Of a stretch of DNA of 64,000 nucleotides, positions 17,867 to 26,965 are shown in pieces (the first letter of the stretch is position 1; every line of letters begins with the position of its first letter). This DNA is from an uncultured Mobilibacterium sp. GTDB lineage: Bacteria > Bacillota > Clostridia > Peptostreptococcales > Anaerovoracaceae. Location of the stretch: contig CAMYCF010000005.1 of NCBI GenBank assembly GCA_947254375.1, positions 1 through 64,000 on the forward strand, in the 5' to 3' direction. A model generated the notes under the pieces. It saw only the letters and a program-made list of their open reading frames with translations. It ran no database searches and was not told where the DNA came from. A program made the position numbers and the translations under genes.

Positions 17867-18265
17867 ATGGACGATCTGATAAAAACAGGCGGCAACGACC
17901 TTTTAGCCGTGTTGCACGCTAAAACCGGTGCGGTCGGGCAACCCGTCCCGTTCGAGCGCGACATTTTTCTCTTCGAAACGTATGTGGCGGGGACGACGCA
18001 CATCGAAGGCATGGAAGAGCTCGAGCCGTTTTTAAAAATAGGCGATAAACTGAATTTTTACAGGGAACCCGACAACGCGTTCGACCCGAAAGCCATACTC
18101 ATAGAAACGGAGAACGGGGTAAAGATCGGGTACGTGCCGAAAGCCGACAACGTGATTTTTTCGCGGCTCATGGACGCCGGGAAATTGCTTTTCGGGGTGA
18201 TAACTTCGAAGGAGACGCGCGGCGGCTGGGTAAAAATAAACATAAGCATAAATTTGCACGAATAG
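17867..18265 (+). CDS. HIRAN domain protein
   Basis: The 132-residue protein is nearly all HIRAN domain (about residues 30-125: LFETYVAGTTHIEG, then GDKLNFYREPDNAFDPKAI and GYVPKADNVIFSRLMDAG). HIRAN domains bind DNA 3' ends or damaged DNA in HLTF-type proteins; stand-alone bacterial versions are common but uncharacterised. It lies directly behind the J-domain gene, with GGAG before ATG 17867. The role could be DNA-end sensing or stress; the sequence alone does not decide. Confidence 0.82.
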   Translation: MDDLIKTGGNDLLAVLHAKTGAVGQPVPFERDIFLFETYVAGTTHIEGMEELEPFLKIGDKLNFYREPDNAFDPKAILIETENGVKIGYVPKADNVIFSRLMDAGKLLFGVITSKETRGGWVKINISINLHE

Positions 18266-18286
18266 ATATTCGGAAAGGCTTAAAAA

Positions 18287-19069
18287 ATGGAAAAATATGC
18301 ACTGATAACGGGAGCGTCCGGAGGGATCGGTCTTGAGTTCGTGAAGCTTTTCGCCGTGGACGGCGTCAATGTGATAGCCGTGGCCCGAAACGAAAAGAAG
18401 CTGCAGCTGATAAAAGAGCTCGTTGAAAAGGAATACGGTATCGAATTCATCATATGCGCCGAAGACCTCGCGTCGGAAGGCGGAGCGCAGAGAGTCTACG
18501 ACTGCGTCACCGAGAGAGGCATCGATATAGATTACCTCGTCAATAACGCCGGCTTCGGAGACATGATCGGCTTCATGGATTCCGACTGGGAGAGGCAGAA
18601 GGGGATGCTCGACCTCAACATAAAAGCCCTGACGGAGCTCGCGTATCTTTTCGGACGCGGCATGAGGGAGCGCGGAAGAGGGCGGATAATAAATCTCGCC
18701 TCCGCGGCGGCTATGGTGCCGGGCCCTTACATGGCCGTTTACTATGCGTCGAAGAGCTTCGTCCTTTCTTTCTCGCTTGCACTTTCTGTAGAGCTCGAAG
18801 GGACGGGCGTGTATGTTACGGCGCTCTGCCCGGGACCGACGAAGACGAATTTCGAGAAAAACGCCAACATGGGAAAGTCGGTGATGTTCAGCATGATGCC
18901 GCCGGCGAAAGCTGACCGCGTTGCGCGTACGGGGTATAGAGCCGCTGAAATGAGGCGACCGATCGCATATGCGGGACCGCTCACAAAGGCGCTCAACATA
19001 GCTTCGAGGATCCTGCCGAGGCGGTACATGGCGGAAAAGGCGGCGGGGATAAACCAAAAGCAGGAGTGA
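18287..19069 (+). CDS. Short-chain dehydrogenase/reductase
   Basis: This classical SDR of 260 residues has the cofactor motif TGASGGIG (residues 8-15), NNAGFGD, catalytic Ser in NLASAAA, and YYASK with catalytic Tyr and Lys. It belongs to the DltE/YqjQ-like group of SDRs. It catalyses NAD(P)-dependent oxidation or reduction of an alcohol or carbonyl; the substrate is unknown. It follows the HIRAN gene by 21 bases with GGAAAGG before ATG 18287, and is probably the last gene of that operon, with a terminator after it. Confidence 0.88.
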   Translation: MEKYALITGASGGIGLEFVKLFAVDGVNVIAVARNEKKLQLIKELVEKEYGIEFIICAEDLASEGGAQRVYDCVTERGIDIDYLVNNAGFGDMIGFMDSDWERQKGMLDLNIKALTELAYLFGRGMRERGRGRIINLASAAAMVPGPYMAVYYASKSFVLSFSLALSVELEGTGVYVTALCPGPTKTNFEKNANMGKSVMFSMMPPAKADRVARTGYRAAEMRRPIAYAGPLTKALNIASRILPRRYMAEKAAGINQKQE

Positions 19070-19101
19070 AGACCCGATAAAAGACGGTATATGCCCCACC
19101 C

Positions 19102-19127
19102 GAGAGCCGTTCGCGGCTCTCTTTTTA
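19102..19127 (+). terminator. Terminator after the SDR gene
   Basis: GAGAGCCG/CGGCTCTC with a four-base loop (TTCG) is followed by TTTTTAT. Confidence 0.85.
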
Positions 19128-19179
19128 TCCAACCTTTCAAACATGTAAGCCGCCCGCCCGAAATGTAAGGGAGATGACA

Positions 19180-19203
19180 GGACGCCGGAAGGCGTCCTTT
19201 TTA
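19180..19203 (+). terminator. Second terminator before nhaC
   Basis: GGACGCC (19180-19186) pairs with GGCGTCC (19191-19197) around GGAA, and T5 follows. Together with the hairpin 60 bases upstream it isolates the antiporter gene. A TATAAT at 19262-19267 is the likely -10 of that gene; its -35 is poor. Confidence 0.85.
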
Positions 19204-19305
19204 TAATCAAAGAGGAAACGGCGCCCCCGCTCCTCCGCTTTTATAAAATCCCTTTATTTGGTATAATCAAAAGAGTTTTTACTGCGGAAGGAGAAAGAAA
19301 TCAAA

Positions 19306-20637
19306 ATGAACGAAAAAACACCTAACGGGAAGGCGCTGATCCCGATACTGGTATTTTTGGTGCTGTACTTGGCGAACGGCATCTACTTCGAATATATCAA
19401 ACCTGTAAAGGGGCAGATGGGATTCTACATCATGTCCGTCGTGGTCGCTTTTATCATCGCGCTGATCGTGGCGATGCTACAGAACCGCGAAATGACTTTT
19501 GACGAGAAGATACACGAATGTGCGAAGGGCATCGGGGACGACAACATCACGATAATGATCTTCATCTTCCTCGTGGCCGGAGCGTTCAGCGGTATCGCAT
19601 CGAAAGCTGGCGGGGCCGAGAGCACGGCAAACATGCTTCTCAGCGTCATACCGGCTGACTTCGCGGTGCCGGGGCTTTTCGTCATCGCGTGCCTGATATC
19701 AATGGCAATGGGAACGAGCGTAGGAACGGTAACGGTGCTCGTGCCGATAGCGGCGTCAGTTGCATCGACGGCCGGCCTTTATCTTCCTCTCTGCGTCGGC
19801 ACCGTCGTCGGCGGAGCGATGTTCGGAGACAACCTTTCGTTCGTATCCGACACGACGATAGCGGCGACGAAGACACAGGGCGTTGCGATGAAGGACAAGT
19901 TCAGGACGAACTTCAAGATCGCGCTTCCTGCTGCGATAGTGACGCTGATCGTGCTTGCGGTAATGTCGATGAGAGGCGGAGCGGCCGAGATCGGCGACTT
20001 CAAATTCAACGTTTGGAGAGCACTCCCGTATTTCATAGTCCTCGCGGCTTCGATCTACGGATTCAACGTATTTGCTGTATTGTGCATGGGGACCGTCCTG
20101 TTCGCATTGGTCGGTTTTGCGACGGGCTCCCTTACTGTAGCGACGGCCTTCAGCTCGATGGGCGAAGGCACGACAGGGATGTTCGAGACGATAATCGTTA
20201 CGATCCTCGTAGCTTCGATCGGAGCTCTCATGAGGAGGAACGGCGGTTTCGCATCCATCCTGCAATTTATAAGTAAAAGGTTCAAAGGTAAGAAAGGCGG
20301 CATGCTCGGCATAGGCGTGCTCACGATGATCATGGACGTGGCGACGGCCAACAACACGGTCGCGATAGTCCTTGCGGCACCGATCGCAAAGGCCATAACG
20401 AACGATTACGGGATCGACCCGAAGAAAACGGCGTCCCTCCTCGACACGTTCTCCTGCGTCAGCCAGGGAATCATCCCTTACGGCGCGCAGCTCCTCATCG
20501 CGGCGAGCCTGGCGGGCATAACGAGCATCTCGATAATGCCGTTCCTCTTCTACCAGTTCGCACTGCTCATCTTCGTTCTGCTGTCGATCGCATTCAGCAA
20601 GGACGGCGAAAAAGAGCCGAACGAGGCAACTGCTTAG
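19306..20637 (+). CDS. NhaC-family Na+/H+ antiporter
   Basis: This 443-residue polytopic membrane protein has about eleven segments. The NhaC family pattern is visible in SMAMGTSVGTVTVLVPIA and in GGAMFGDNLSFVSDTTIAATKTQGV (read as two pieces), and again in the second half at MDVATANNTVAIVLAAPIAK. Such carriers exchange Na+ for H+, or malate/lactate with cations in MleN relatives. Given the family spread the exact couple is inferred. GAAGGAGAAAG precedes ATG 19306. It is transcribed alone from its own promoter. Confidence 0.85.
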   Translation: MNEKTPNGKALIPILVFLVLYLANGIYFEYIKPVKGQMGFYIMSVVVAFIIALIVAMLQNREMTFDEKIHECAKGIGDDNITIMIFIFLVAGAFSGIASKAGGAESTANMLLSVIPADFAVPGLFVIACLISMAMGTSVGTVTVLVPIAASVASTAGLYLPLCVGTVVGGAMFGDNLSFVSDTTIAATKTQGVAMKDKFRTNFKIALPAAIVTLIVLAVMSMRGGAAEIGDFKFNVWRALPYFIVLAASIYGFNVFAVLCMGTVLFALVGFATGSLTVATAFSSMGEGTTGMFETIIVTILVASIGALMRRNGGFASILQFISKRFKGKKGGMLGIGVLTMIMDVATANNTVAIVLAAPIAKAITNDYGIDPKKTASLLDTFSCVSQGIIPYGAQLLIAASLAGITSISIMPFLFYQFALLIFVLLSIAFSKDGEKEPNEATA

Positions 20638-20773
20638 TACTGAGTCCTCAGGTCTTGCGGGCCGCGCAGGCTCCGGCGTTTCCGGGGCGGCCTCTGACAA
20701 CGCATCTTCGGGCGGTGCAGCAAAATTCCGAACTTTTTACCGCGGGGGTAAAAATATTTTTTGAAAGGTGATC

Positions 20774-22987
20774 GTGGAAAAGATGATCGAACTTAAGAAC
20801 GTATCAAAGTTTTATTACAAGAAGGGCATGATCGCGAGCGGTATCACGCGCGTCAACCTGGAGTTTTCCATGGGCGAGTTCGTCGTGATAACGGGCGAGT
20901 CGGGCAGCGGCAAGTCCACCCTGCTGAACGTCATCTCGGGCCTCGATTCGTACGAAGAAGGCGAGATGTACATCGAGGGGAAGGAGACCAGCCACTACAA
21001 CGCCCAGGACTTTGAGGAGTACAGAAAAAAGTATATCGGAAACATTTTCCAGAGTTTCAATCTGGTTTCGAGTTACACCGTATATCAGAACATCGAACTC
21101 ATCCTCCTGATCGAAGGAAAGAAGAAGGAAGAGGTAAAGGACCGCATCGACGAGATGATCGACAAGGTCGGCCTGACGGAATTTCGGAACACGAAGGTGT
21201 CGAAGCTGTCGGGCGGACAGAAGCAGAGGGTCGCGATCGCGAGGGCACTCGCAAAGGACGTGCCGATAATCGTCGCTGACGAGCCGACGGGCAACCTCGA
21301 TCAGAAGTCGGCGGAAGACGTAATAAGGCTTCTCGCGGAGCTGTCGAAGGACAGGCTCGTTTTCGTCGTCACGCACAACTACGACCAGTTCGCGGAGCAC
21401 GCGACCAGGCGGATAAAGTTGAACGACGGGAAGGTGACGGAGGATACGGTCATTCGCGAGACCGCGGATCTCGGCGATCCGGATCCGGAAAAATTCAACA
21501 GGGGCAACATAACGGGCGGAAATAAAATGCTCCTCGGCGCGAGGAACACTTTTAACATACTGCCGAAGTTCCTGCTTCTGCTGTTCGTTTTTATCTTCAT
21601 GATCACGGCGATATCGGCGAACTACGCGGGTAGGCGGGCGGACAACGCCAAGATGAACGAGCTGTTCAGCTCCAATCAGTTTTTCCCGAACCTGCAGTCT
21701 GACAGGATAATCGTAAAACGCCCTGACGGGCAGCCACTCACCGACGAAGACTATAAAAAGCTCGAGAAGACGACGGGCGTCAAGACCCTCGTGAAGAACG
21801 ACATCGCGCTCGACTGCGAGCTGACGATCGAGGGAAGCAGCGAGACGTTCGTCGCGTGCCCTGTTTCGCGTACCTCGATGCCGAAGAAGGTCGATATCGG
21901 CAGGCTCCCTGAAGCGGACGACGAGGTCCTCCTCAAGGGACCGAAGTGGCAGCTCGACCCAGACGAAAAGGCGCTCAAAGCGTCGGTAGGGCAGGATTTC
22001 AAGCTCTACACGAGCGGCAACATACCGATGCCGTGCAAGGTGGTCGGCATCAAGTACGACGACAATCTGAAAGTAAACAGCGCATACTGCAGCGATCCGT
22101 ACATGGCCGCAATAGCGAACAGGGCGCTCCAGGACGTCACGAACATCGAGATAACGATAAACGGCAAGGTGCAGGCTCCGGGGACGTACCCGGTCGAGGC
22201 CAACGCGAACGTGCCGTCCGGCAAGGTCTATGTTCCGGAGGAAGTCGGGATGCTCTACGACGACGGCACCGGCAAGGGCAAGGCGATAAAAATAAAATAC
22301 AATAACATATTTTTCCAAGATGAAAAGGAATATAAGATAGCCGAAAACTATACGAAGAAGAATTACAAAAAGCTACTCGGCAGCGACAAGGACTTCGACG
22401 AGATCAACGGCCCTATTTACATGAGTCAGGCCGACAGCGACGCCGTCTTCAACCGCCCGAACTATCAGTCGAGCGTGTTCGTAAAAGACGTTGACAAGGT
22501 CTCCGCGACGGTAAAAGCCCTCAACAAGGAAGGCTACAGGACCCTCGACCTCAAGCGCGCGAACGCCACGCAGACCGACACCACGCTTTTCAAGCTGATA
22601 AGCGCACCTTTTAGCATACTTGAAGTAATAATCATATTCTTCATCTGCTACTTCGTAATAAAACTGATACTCAAATCGAGAGGCACATACTTCTCCATAC
22701 TGCGTCTCCTCGGCATGAACAAGAAGGATATAAAAACGATCCTCGACATCGAACTCTTCATCGTCGCGAACATCGCGGCCGCTGTCGTAGTCGCCGGGTT
22801 CAATGCCGCGGTAAAATTCATGGACACGCCGCCCGATTTCATCACCAACCTGTTCAAGTACCTCAGGCCGACCGACGACGCAGTGCTCTATGTGATAATC
22901 ATACTCATGTCCTTCCTACTGTCGCGCAGGTTCTCGACCTCGCTCTTCAGGAAATCCGCCATGAGCACATTCAGGGGGGAGGAGTAA
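20774..22987 (+). CDS. ABC transporter ATPase-permease fusion, MacB-like (first of two)
   Basis: The N-terminal ATPase (about residues 1-225) has GESGSGKST, LSGGQKQRVAIARAL, IIVADEPTGNLD and VTHNYDQ. A membrane segment at about 250-275 is followed by a 300-residue ectodomain and three C-terminal FtsX segments (about 615-730). This is the MacB architecture in one chain. The start is probably GTG 20774, five bases after GAAAGG; GTG 20768 is also in frame. It sits one base before the paralogous fusion, so the two likely form a heterodimer. Proteins of this type export peptides or protect against antimicrobial peptides. A palindrome with TTTTTACC and GGTAAAAA arms lies at about 20736-20756 upstream. 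Confidence 0.83.
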   Translation: MEKMIELKNVSKFYYKKGMIASGITRVNLEFSMGEFVVITGESGSGKSTLLNVISGLDSYEEGEMYIEGKETSHYNAQDFEEYRKKYIGNIFQSFNLVSSYTVYQNIELILLIEGKKKEEVKDRIDEMIDKVGLTEFRNTKVSKLSGGQKQRVAIARALAKDVPIIVADEPTGNLDQKSAEDVIRLLAELSKDRLVFVVTHNYDQFAEHATRRIKLNDGKVTEDTVIRETADLGDPDPEKFNRGNITGGNKMLLGARNTFNILPKFLLLLFVFIFMITAISANYAGRRADNAKMNELFSSNQFFPNLQSDRIIVKRPDGQPLTDEDYKKLEKTTGVKTLVKNDIALDCELTIEGSSETFVACPVSRTSMPKKVDIGRLPEADDEVLLKGPKWQLDPDEKALKASVGQDFKLYTSGNIPMPCKVVGIKYDDNLKVNSAYCSDPYMAAIANRALQDVTNIEITINGKVQAPGTYPVEANANVPSGKVYVPEEVGMLYDDGTGKGKAIKIKYNNIFFQDEKEYKIAENYTKKNYKKLLGSDKDFDEINGPIYMSQADSDAVFNRPNYQSSVFVKDVDKVSATVKALNKEGYRTLDLKRANATQTDTTLFKLISAPFSILEVIIIFFICYFVIKLILKSRGTYFSILRLLGMNKKDIKTILDIELFIVANIAAAVVVAGFNAAVKFMDTPPDFITNLFKYLRPTDDAVLYVIIILMSFLLSRRFSTSLFRKSAMSTFRGEE

Positions 22988-22988
22988 A

Positions 22989-25460
22989 ATGATAAAACTT
23001 ATAAACGTAAACAAGTACTTCAATAAAAAGAAGAAGAACGAGATACACGTCATCAACAACGCCAACCTCGAGATCGAAGGCCCGGGCCTCATCGCCCTCC
23101 TCGGTCCGTCCGGCTCCGGTAAAACGACCCTGCTCAACGCCATCGGCGGCCTCGACAAGGTGAACAGCGGCGCCATCTACATCGACGATCAGCAGATCAC
23201 CGGCGTTTCGATGAACAAAAAGGATAAGATCCGCAATCTCAGCGTCGGCTACATCTTCCAGAACTACAATCTGGTCGACACCATGTCCGTCTTCGACAAC
23301 GTGGCGCTCCCGCTCCGCATGCTCGGCATGAAGGATCCGGAGGAGATAAAAGAGAAGGTCAACTACGCCCTCGAGCAGGTAGGCATGTACAGGTACCGCA
23401 ACCGCTACGCCGACATGCTGTCCGGCGGTGAAAGGCAGAGGGTGGGCATCGCCCGCGCCCTGGCAAAAAATCCGCCGGTCATAATCGCCGACGAGCCGAC
23501 CGGCAACCTCGACAGCAAGAACACCCTCGAGGTCATGAACATCATAAAAAGGATCTCCGCCACACGTACGGTCATCCTCGTAACGCACGAGGAGAAGCTC
23601 GCGAAATTCTACGCGACAAGGATCATCCGCCTGAACGACGGCCGCATAACCTCCGACTCCGTCAACGACGAGGAGAACAGCCTCGACTACAGGATAGACA
23701 ACAGGATATATCTGCAGGACATCGAGAACAGATATTCCCTCAAAAACGACAAATTCAACATAAGGATCTTCGATAAAAGCGACGGCGTCATCGACCTCGA
23801 CATCGTCATCCAGAAGGGCAACATCTACGTAAAAACCGACGACGCTTCAAAGCGCCTCGAGGTCGTAGACGAAAACTCCGCCGTCGAGCTCATCGATGAC
23901 CGCTACAGGAACATCGACAGAGACGACGACATAGGAAGCGACTTCGATGTGGACAAGCTGAAGCCGAATGATCCGCCGCATAACGCCTCGATCATAGGTC
24001 CGCTTCGCATGCTCAAAGACGGCTTCCGAAAGATCGCCGACTTCAACGTAAGCAAGAAGATCCTTCTTCTGGGCTTCTTCGTGTCGGCCATGTTCATCGT
24101 CTTCGGCATCTCGAGCGTCGCAGCCGTCCTTCACATGCCCGACGAGCGTTTTATCAAGGAGGATAAATCCTACCTGCTCATAAGGGAGAAGCACCCGACA
24201 GTCGACTCTTTTAACGCGATCGCATCGAACCCTGAAGTCGAATACGCCATGCCCGGGAATTCGCTCGTGAACTTCAACCTCACATACGACGAATTCCTCC
24301 AGACGAGCAAGAACCCGACCTCGCTGGGCGGCTCCCTCTCCGACTCCTCGCTCCTCAAAAAGAGCGACATCGTAGCCGGAAAGCTGCCGACCCAAAGCAC
24401 CGAGCTCGCGGTCGACAAACTCACGCTCAAGAAGATCATCGACGGCCAGGACGTGCCGTCCTCGAAGCAGGCCGGCTACTATAAAGCAAAAGATTTTATC
24501 GGTAAAACGGTAAAAATCAACAACATGCCCGATTTTACGATCGTCGGCATCACCGATAAAAAATCGCCGTGCATCTACGCGGACCGCTCCGTTTTTTACG
24601 ACATCATCGGCAACGAGCAGAAGATCTCCGAAAATCAGGATGACGGCAAGCAGACGGCATCGGCCGAGACCTCGACCAAAAAGGCGAAGATCGTCAACCT
24701 CGACCTCATGCAGAACGCCGAGGGCATCTCCCTCAAGAAAGGCCGCTGGCCGTCCGCACTCTACGAGGCCGCGATCGACTACTCGCACAAGGACGAGTAC
24801 GCGATCGGCAAGACGCTCCCGGACAAGGTTGCCGGCAACAACCTCAAGGTCGTCGGCTATTATCAGGACACGATGAGCCGCGACGTCAGGATCGTGACCG
24901 CTCAGACCTCGCAGTACGAGCTCATCACGAAGACCTCGAACATAACCGTAAAACCGAAGCACTCGAAAGCGAAGACACAGGCCGCCTTCAAAAAAGCCGG
25001 CATCAGCGCCGAGGATGCCTATGCCCGCGAAAAGGCCAAGTACAAGCAGACGCTCTCGAAGTCCCTCAAAACTAAATTGATACTTTCGATAGTTATATTG
25101 ATAAGTTCAATAATCGAGATCTATCTGATGATGCGCGCCTCATTCCTGTCGCGCATCAAGGAAGTCGGTGTTTACAGGGCTATCGGCGTCAAAAAGTCGG
25201 ATATCTATAAAATGTTCCTCGGCGAGATCCTCGTCATCACCGCCTTCACCGGTTTGACCGGTTACGTCTGCATGATATATATTATTAAGCAACTAATGAA
25301 GGCGCAGATGCTCTCGACCCAGTACTACCTGAACCCTCTCGTCGAACTCATATGCCTCGCATGCATATTCGGCGTGAACATCATATTCGGCCTCCTGCCG
25401 GTCGCCCGCACGATGAGACAGACCCCGGCGGCGATCCTCAGCAGGACCGACGTCGACTGA
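22989..25460 (+). CDS. ABC transporter ATPase-permease fusion, MacB-like (second of two)
   Basis: This 823-residue protein has an ATPase with GPSGSGKTT, LSGGERQRVGIARAL, IIADEPTGNLD and VTHEEK in the first 225 residues. A linker of about 120 residues rich in Asp follows, then a membrane segment (about 355-380), a large ectodomain and an FtsX block (about 690-815, with FLSRIKEVGVYRAIGVK). It has GGGGAGGAG before ATG 22989 and starts directly behind the other fusion. Two different fused half-transporters give a heteromeric exporter. No substrate gene is adjacent. Confidence 0.83.
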   Translation: MIKLINVNKYFNKKKKNEIHVINNANLEIEGPGLIALLGPSGSGKTTLLNAIGGLDKVNSGAIYIDDQQITGVSMNKKDKIRNLSVGYIFQNYNLVDTMSVFDNVALPLRMLGMKDPEEIKEKVNYALEQVGMYRYRNRYADMLSGGERQRVGIARALAKNPPVIIADEPTGNLDSKNTLEVMNIIKRISATRTVILVTHEEKLAKFYATRIIRLNDGRITSDSVNDEENSLDYRIDNRIYLQDIENRYSLKNDKFNIRIFDKSDGVIDLDIVIQKGNIYVKTDDASKRLEVVDENSAVELIDDRYRNIDRDDDIGSDFDVDKLKPNDPPHNASIIGPLRMLKDGFRKIADFNVSKKILLLGFFVSAMFIVFGISSVAAVLHMPDERFIKEDKSYLLIREKHPTVDSFNAIASNPEVEYAMPGNSLVNFNLTYDEFLQTSKNPTSLGGSLSDSSLLKKSDIVAGKLPTQSTELAVDKLTLKKIIDGQDVPSSKQAGYYKAKDFIGKTVKINNMPDFTIVGITDKKSPCIYADRSVFYDIIGNEQKISENQDDGKQTASAETSTKKAKIVNLDLMQNAEGISLKKGRWPSALYEAAIDYSHKDEYAIGKTLPDKVAGNNLKVVGYYQDTMSRDVRIVTAQTSQYELITKTSNITVKPKHSKAKTQAAFKKAGISAEDAYAREKAKYKQTLSKSLKTKLILSIVILISSIIEIYLMMRASFLSRIKEVGVYRAIGVKKSDIYKMFLGEILVITAFTGLTGYVCMIYIIKQLMKAQMLSTQYYLNPLVELICLACIFGVNIIFGLLPVARTMRQTPAAILSRTDVD

Positions 25461-25592
25461 TCGCATTAGCGTGGCCGCTGTCGACCGATCGCAGACAGAC
25501 ACGGACCGATCGCGGGTCGATGCTGTAAAAGTCGCGAAAATAAAAGCTCCGCAGCCTTCGAAAAAATCAAAACATACATAACGGAGGCCAAC

Positions 25593-26387
25593 ATGGACAA
25601 AAAACCCGCCCCTGCGGACAAACGCACCGCCGCGGATAAGTGTGCCGTCGCGGAAAAGCCCGCCCCTGCGGAAAAGAAAAGGAAAAACGTCTCCCGCATC
25701 ATCCTGCTGGGGGCGTTTTTAGTGCTCGTAATAATGTATTTCACCGTCCCCGCATTCAACGCAAAAATCGGTGACGCCGCAAAACTCCTGAGCAGCATGG
25801 ACGTCGAAAAAGTCGCCGCATACATCCGCGGCTACGGCGTATACGCCGTCCTCATCTCGTTCTCGCTCATGGTCTTCCAGTCGGTAGCCGCCCCGCTCCC
25901 CGCCTTCCTGATCACATTCGCAAACGCCGCGATCTGGGGCTGGTGGCGCGGAGCCATACTCTCCTGGTCCAGCGCCATGGTCGGCGCCGCCCTCTGTTTC
26001 TTCATAGCGCGCATCCTCGGCCGTGACGCCGTCGAAAAACTCACCGGCAAATTCGCCCTCGAAAGCGTCGACGTCTTCTTCGAGAGGTACGGCAAAAACA
26101 CGATCCTCATCTGCCGCCTCCTCCCGTTCGTCTCGTTCGACTTCGTCAGCTACGCCGCCAGCCTCACCTCGATGTCCTTCGCATCGTTCATGATCGCCAC
26201 CGGCATCGGCCAGCTCCCCGCCACGATCGTCTATTCCTACGTCGGCGGAATGCTCACGGGCAGCGTAAAAACCGTTGTCACGGTGCTCCTCATCCTCTTC
26301 GCGATCTTCGCCCTGGTCTTCATGGCGAAAAAAATGTACAACGAGAAGCACGGCCAAGCCCCCGCAGACACGAACCCGGAGCAATAG
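25593..26387 (+). CDS. VTT domain (TVP38/TMEM64) membrane protein
   Basis: This 264-residue protein has a charged, proline-rich N-terminus with an imperfect repeat (PAPADK, AVAEKPAPAEKK), then about five membrane segments. The VTT core is recognisable in FQSVAAPLPAFLITFANAAI and in the CRLLPFVSFDFVSYAAS stretch. The family includes DedA relatives that may flip lipids such as undecaprenyl phosphate or phosphatidyl lipids; its exact role here is open. GGAGG precedes ATG 25593. It may be read through from the ABC fusion genes. Confidence 0.83.
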   Translation: MDKKPAPADKRTAADKCAVAEKPAPAEKKRKNVSRIILLGAFLVLVIMYFTVPAFNAKIGDAAKLLSSMDVEKVAAYIRGYGVYAVLISFSLMVFQSVAAPLPAFLITFANAAIWGWWRGAILSWSSAMVGAALCFFIARILGRDAVEKLTGKFALESVDVFFERYGKNTILICRLLPFVSFDFVSYAASLTSMSFASFMIATGIGQLPATIVYSYVGGMLTGSVKTVVTVLLILFAIFALVFMAKKMYNEKHGQAPADTNPEQ

Positions 26388-26398
26388 CCCCCTAAAAA

Positions 26399-26452
26399 CA
26401 CACACATACACACATACGCATATAAACATGCGCATATACACATACACGCGCG
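26399..26452. repeat. CA/TA-rich simple sequence
   Basis: A stretch of about 54 bases made of ACACATA-type units immediately after the VTT gene. It holds no gene. It forms weak ATGCGCAT-type pairing only. Confidence 0.6.
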
Positions 26453-26480
26453 CCGGAAGGCGCGACCCGTACGACACTGC

Positions 26481-26550
26481 GGCATCCGATCGTAAATTCG
26501 GATGCCGTTTCATTAATACGGCATCCGATCATGACTTCGGGTGCCGTTTT
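26481..26550. terminator. Two tandem related hairpins
   Basis: GGCATCCGA/TCGGATGCC (26481-26506) and CGGCATCCGA/TTCGGGTGCCG (26519-26546) are duplicated stems, each followed by GTTT or GTTTT. They probably terminate transcription from the VTT side. The rest of the 26551-26848 gap holds nothing I can recognise. Confidence 0.6.
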
Positions 26551-26848
26551 CATTTCCGCCGCTTTTGTATGTTTCTGTTACGCATCCGCCGAATATTCCG
26601 CCGCCCGTAAGAAAAATGTCGATTTTCGTTAATTTTTCGAAGCAAAAAACAGCGTAAGAATAAAATCCCTCTAACTCGTCACTCGCTCTGAACACCGTGC
26701 ATTGCAAGGCACACGCGGCATAAAAAAATTTAGACCCGATGCATCGCACAAAATCGTTTTTTATAAATCGACGAAAAACTCCCGAAATCATACGATCCCG
26801 TATCCCGTTTTGTAAGGCTTTCTGAAAAGGTATATAAAACGCCGAAAG

Positions 26849-26912
26849 CTCCTATTGAAAAACGCTCCTATCGCAAAACACACCTATTGCAAAATACCCC
26901 TATTGCAAAATA
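26849..26912 (+). repeat. Four 16-base tandem repeats abutting the CsoR operator
   Basis: Four head-to-tail 16-base units begin at 26849, 26865, 26881 and 26897, with core CCTATTGCAAAA (first unit GAAAAA, second CGCAAAA). The last unit ends in TACCCC, which becomes the left arm of the operator. They are too short and too regular in phase for a CRISPR array. They may be repeated binding sites or a DNA-bending spacer. Confidence 0.8.
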
Positions 26913-26925
26913 CCCCACGGGGGTA
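26911..26925. promoter_or_regulatory. CsoR-type copper operator
   Basis: TACCCCACGGGGGTA is a pseudo-palindrome of the kind bound by CsoR repressors (TACCCC and GGGGTA arms). It lies 41 bases upstream of the csoR start. Apo-CsoR binding would block transcription, and Cu(I) would release it. A clear -35/-10 pair is not obvious. Confidence 0.75.
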
Positions 26926-26965
26926 TATCATCATTTCAAGGAGATCCCCGTAAAGGAGAATAAAA

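Noticed and set aside
25593..25680. N-terminal repeats of the VTT protein as a frameshift artefact
   Set aside because: The frame is continuous and the repeats (PAPADK, PAPAEK) keep phase; it is a normal low-complexity tail.
26849..26912. Possible CRISPR array
   Set aside because: Units are 16 bases, head to tail with no unique spacers, and no cas genes are in the window.
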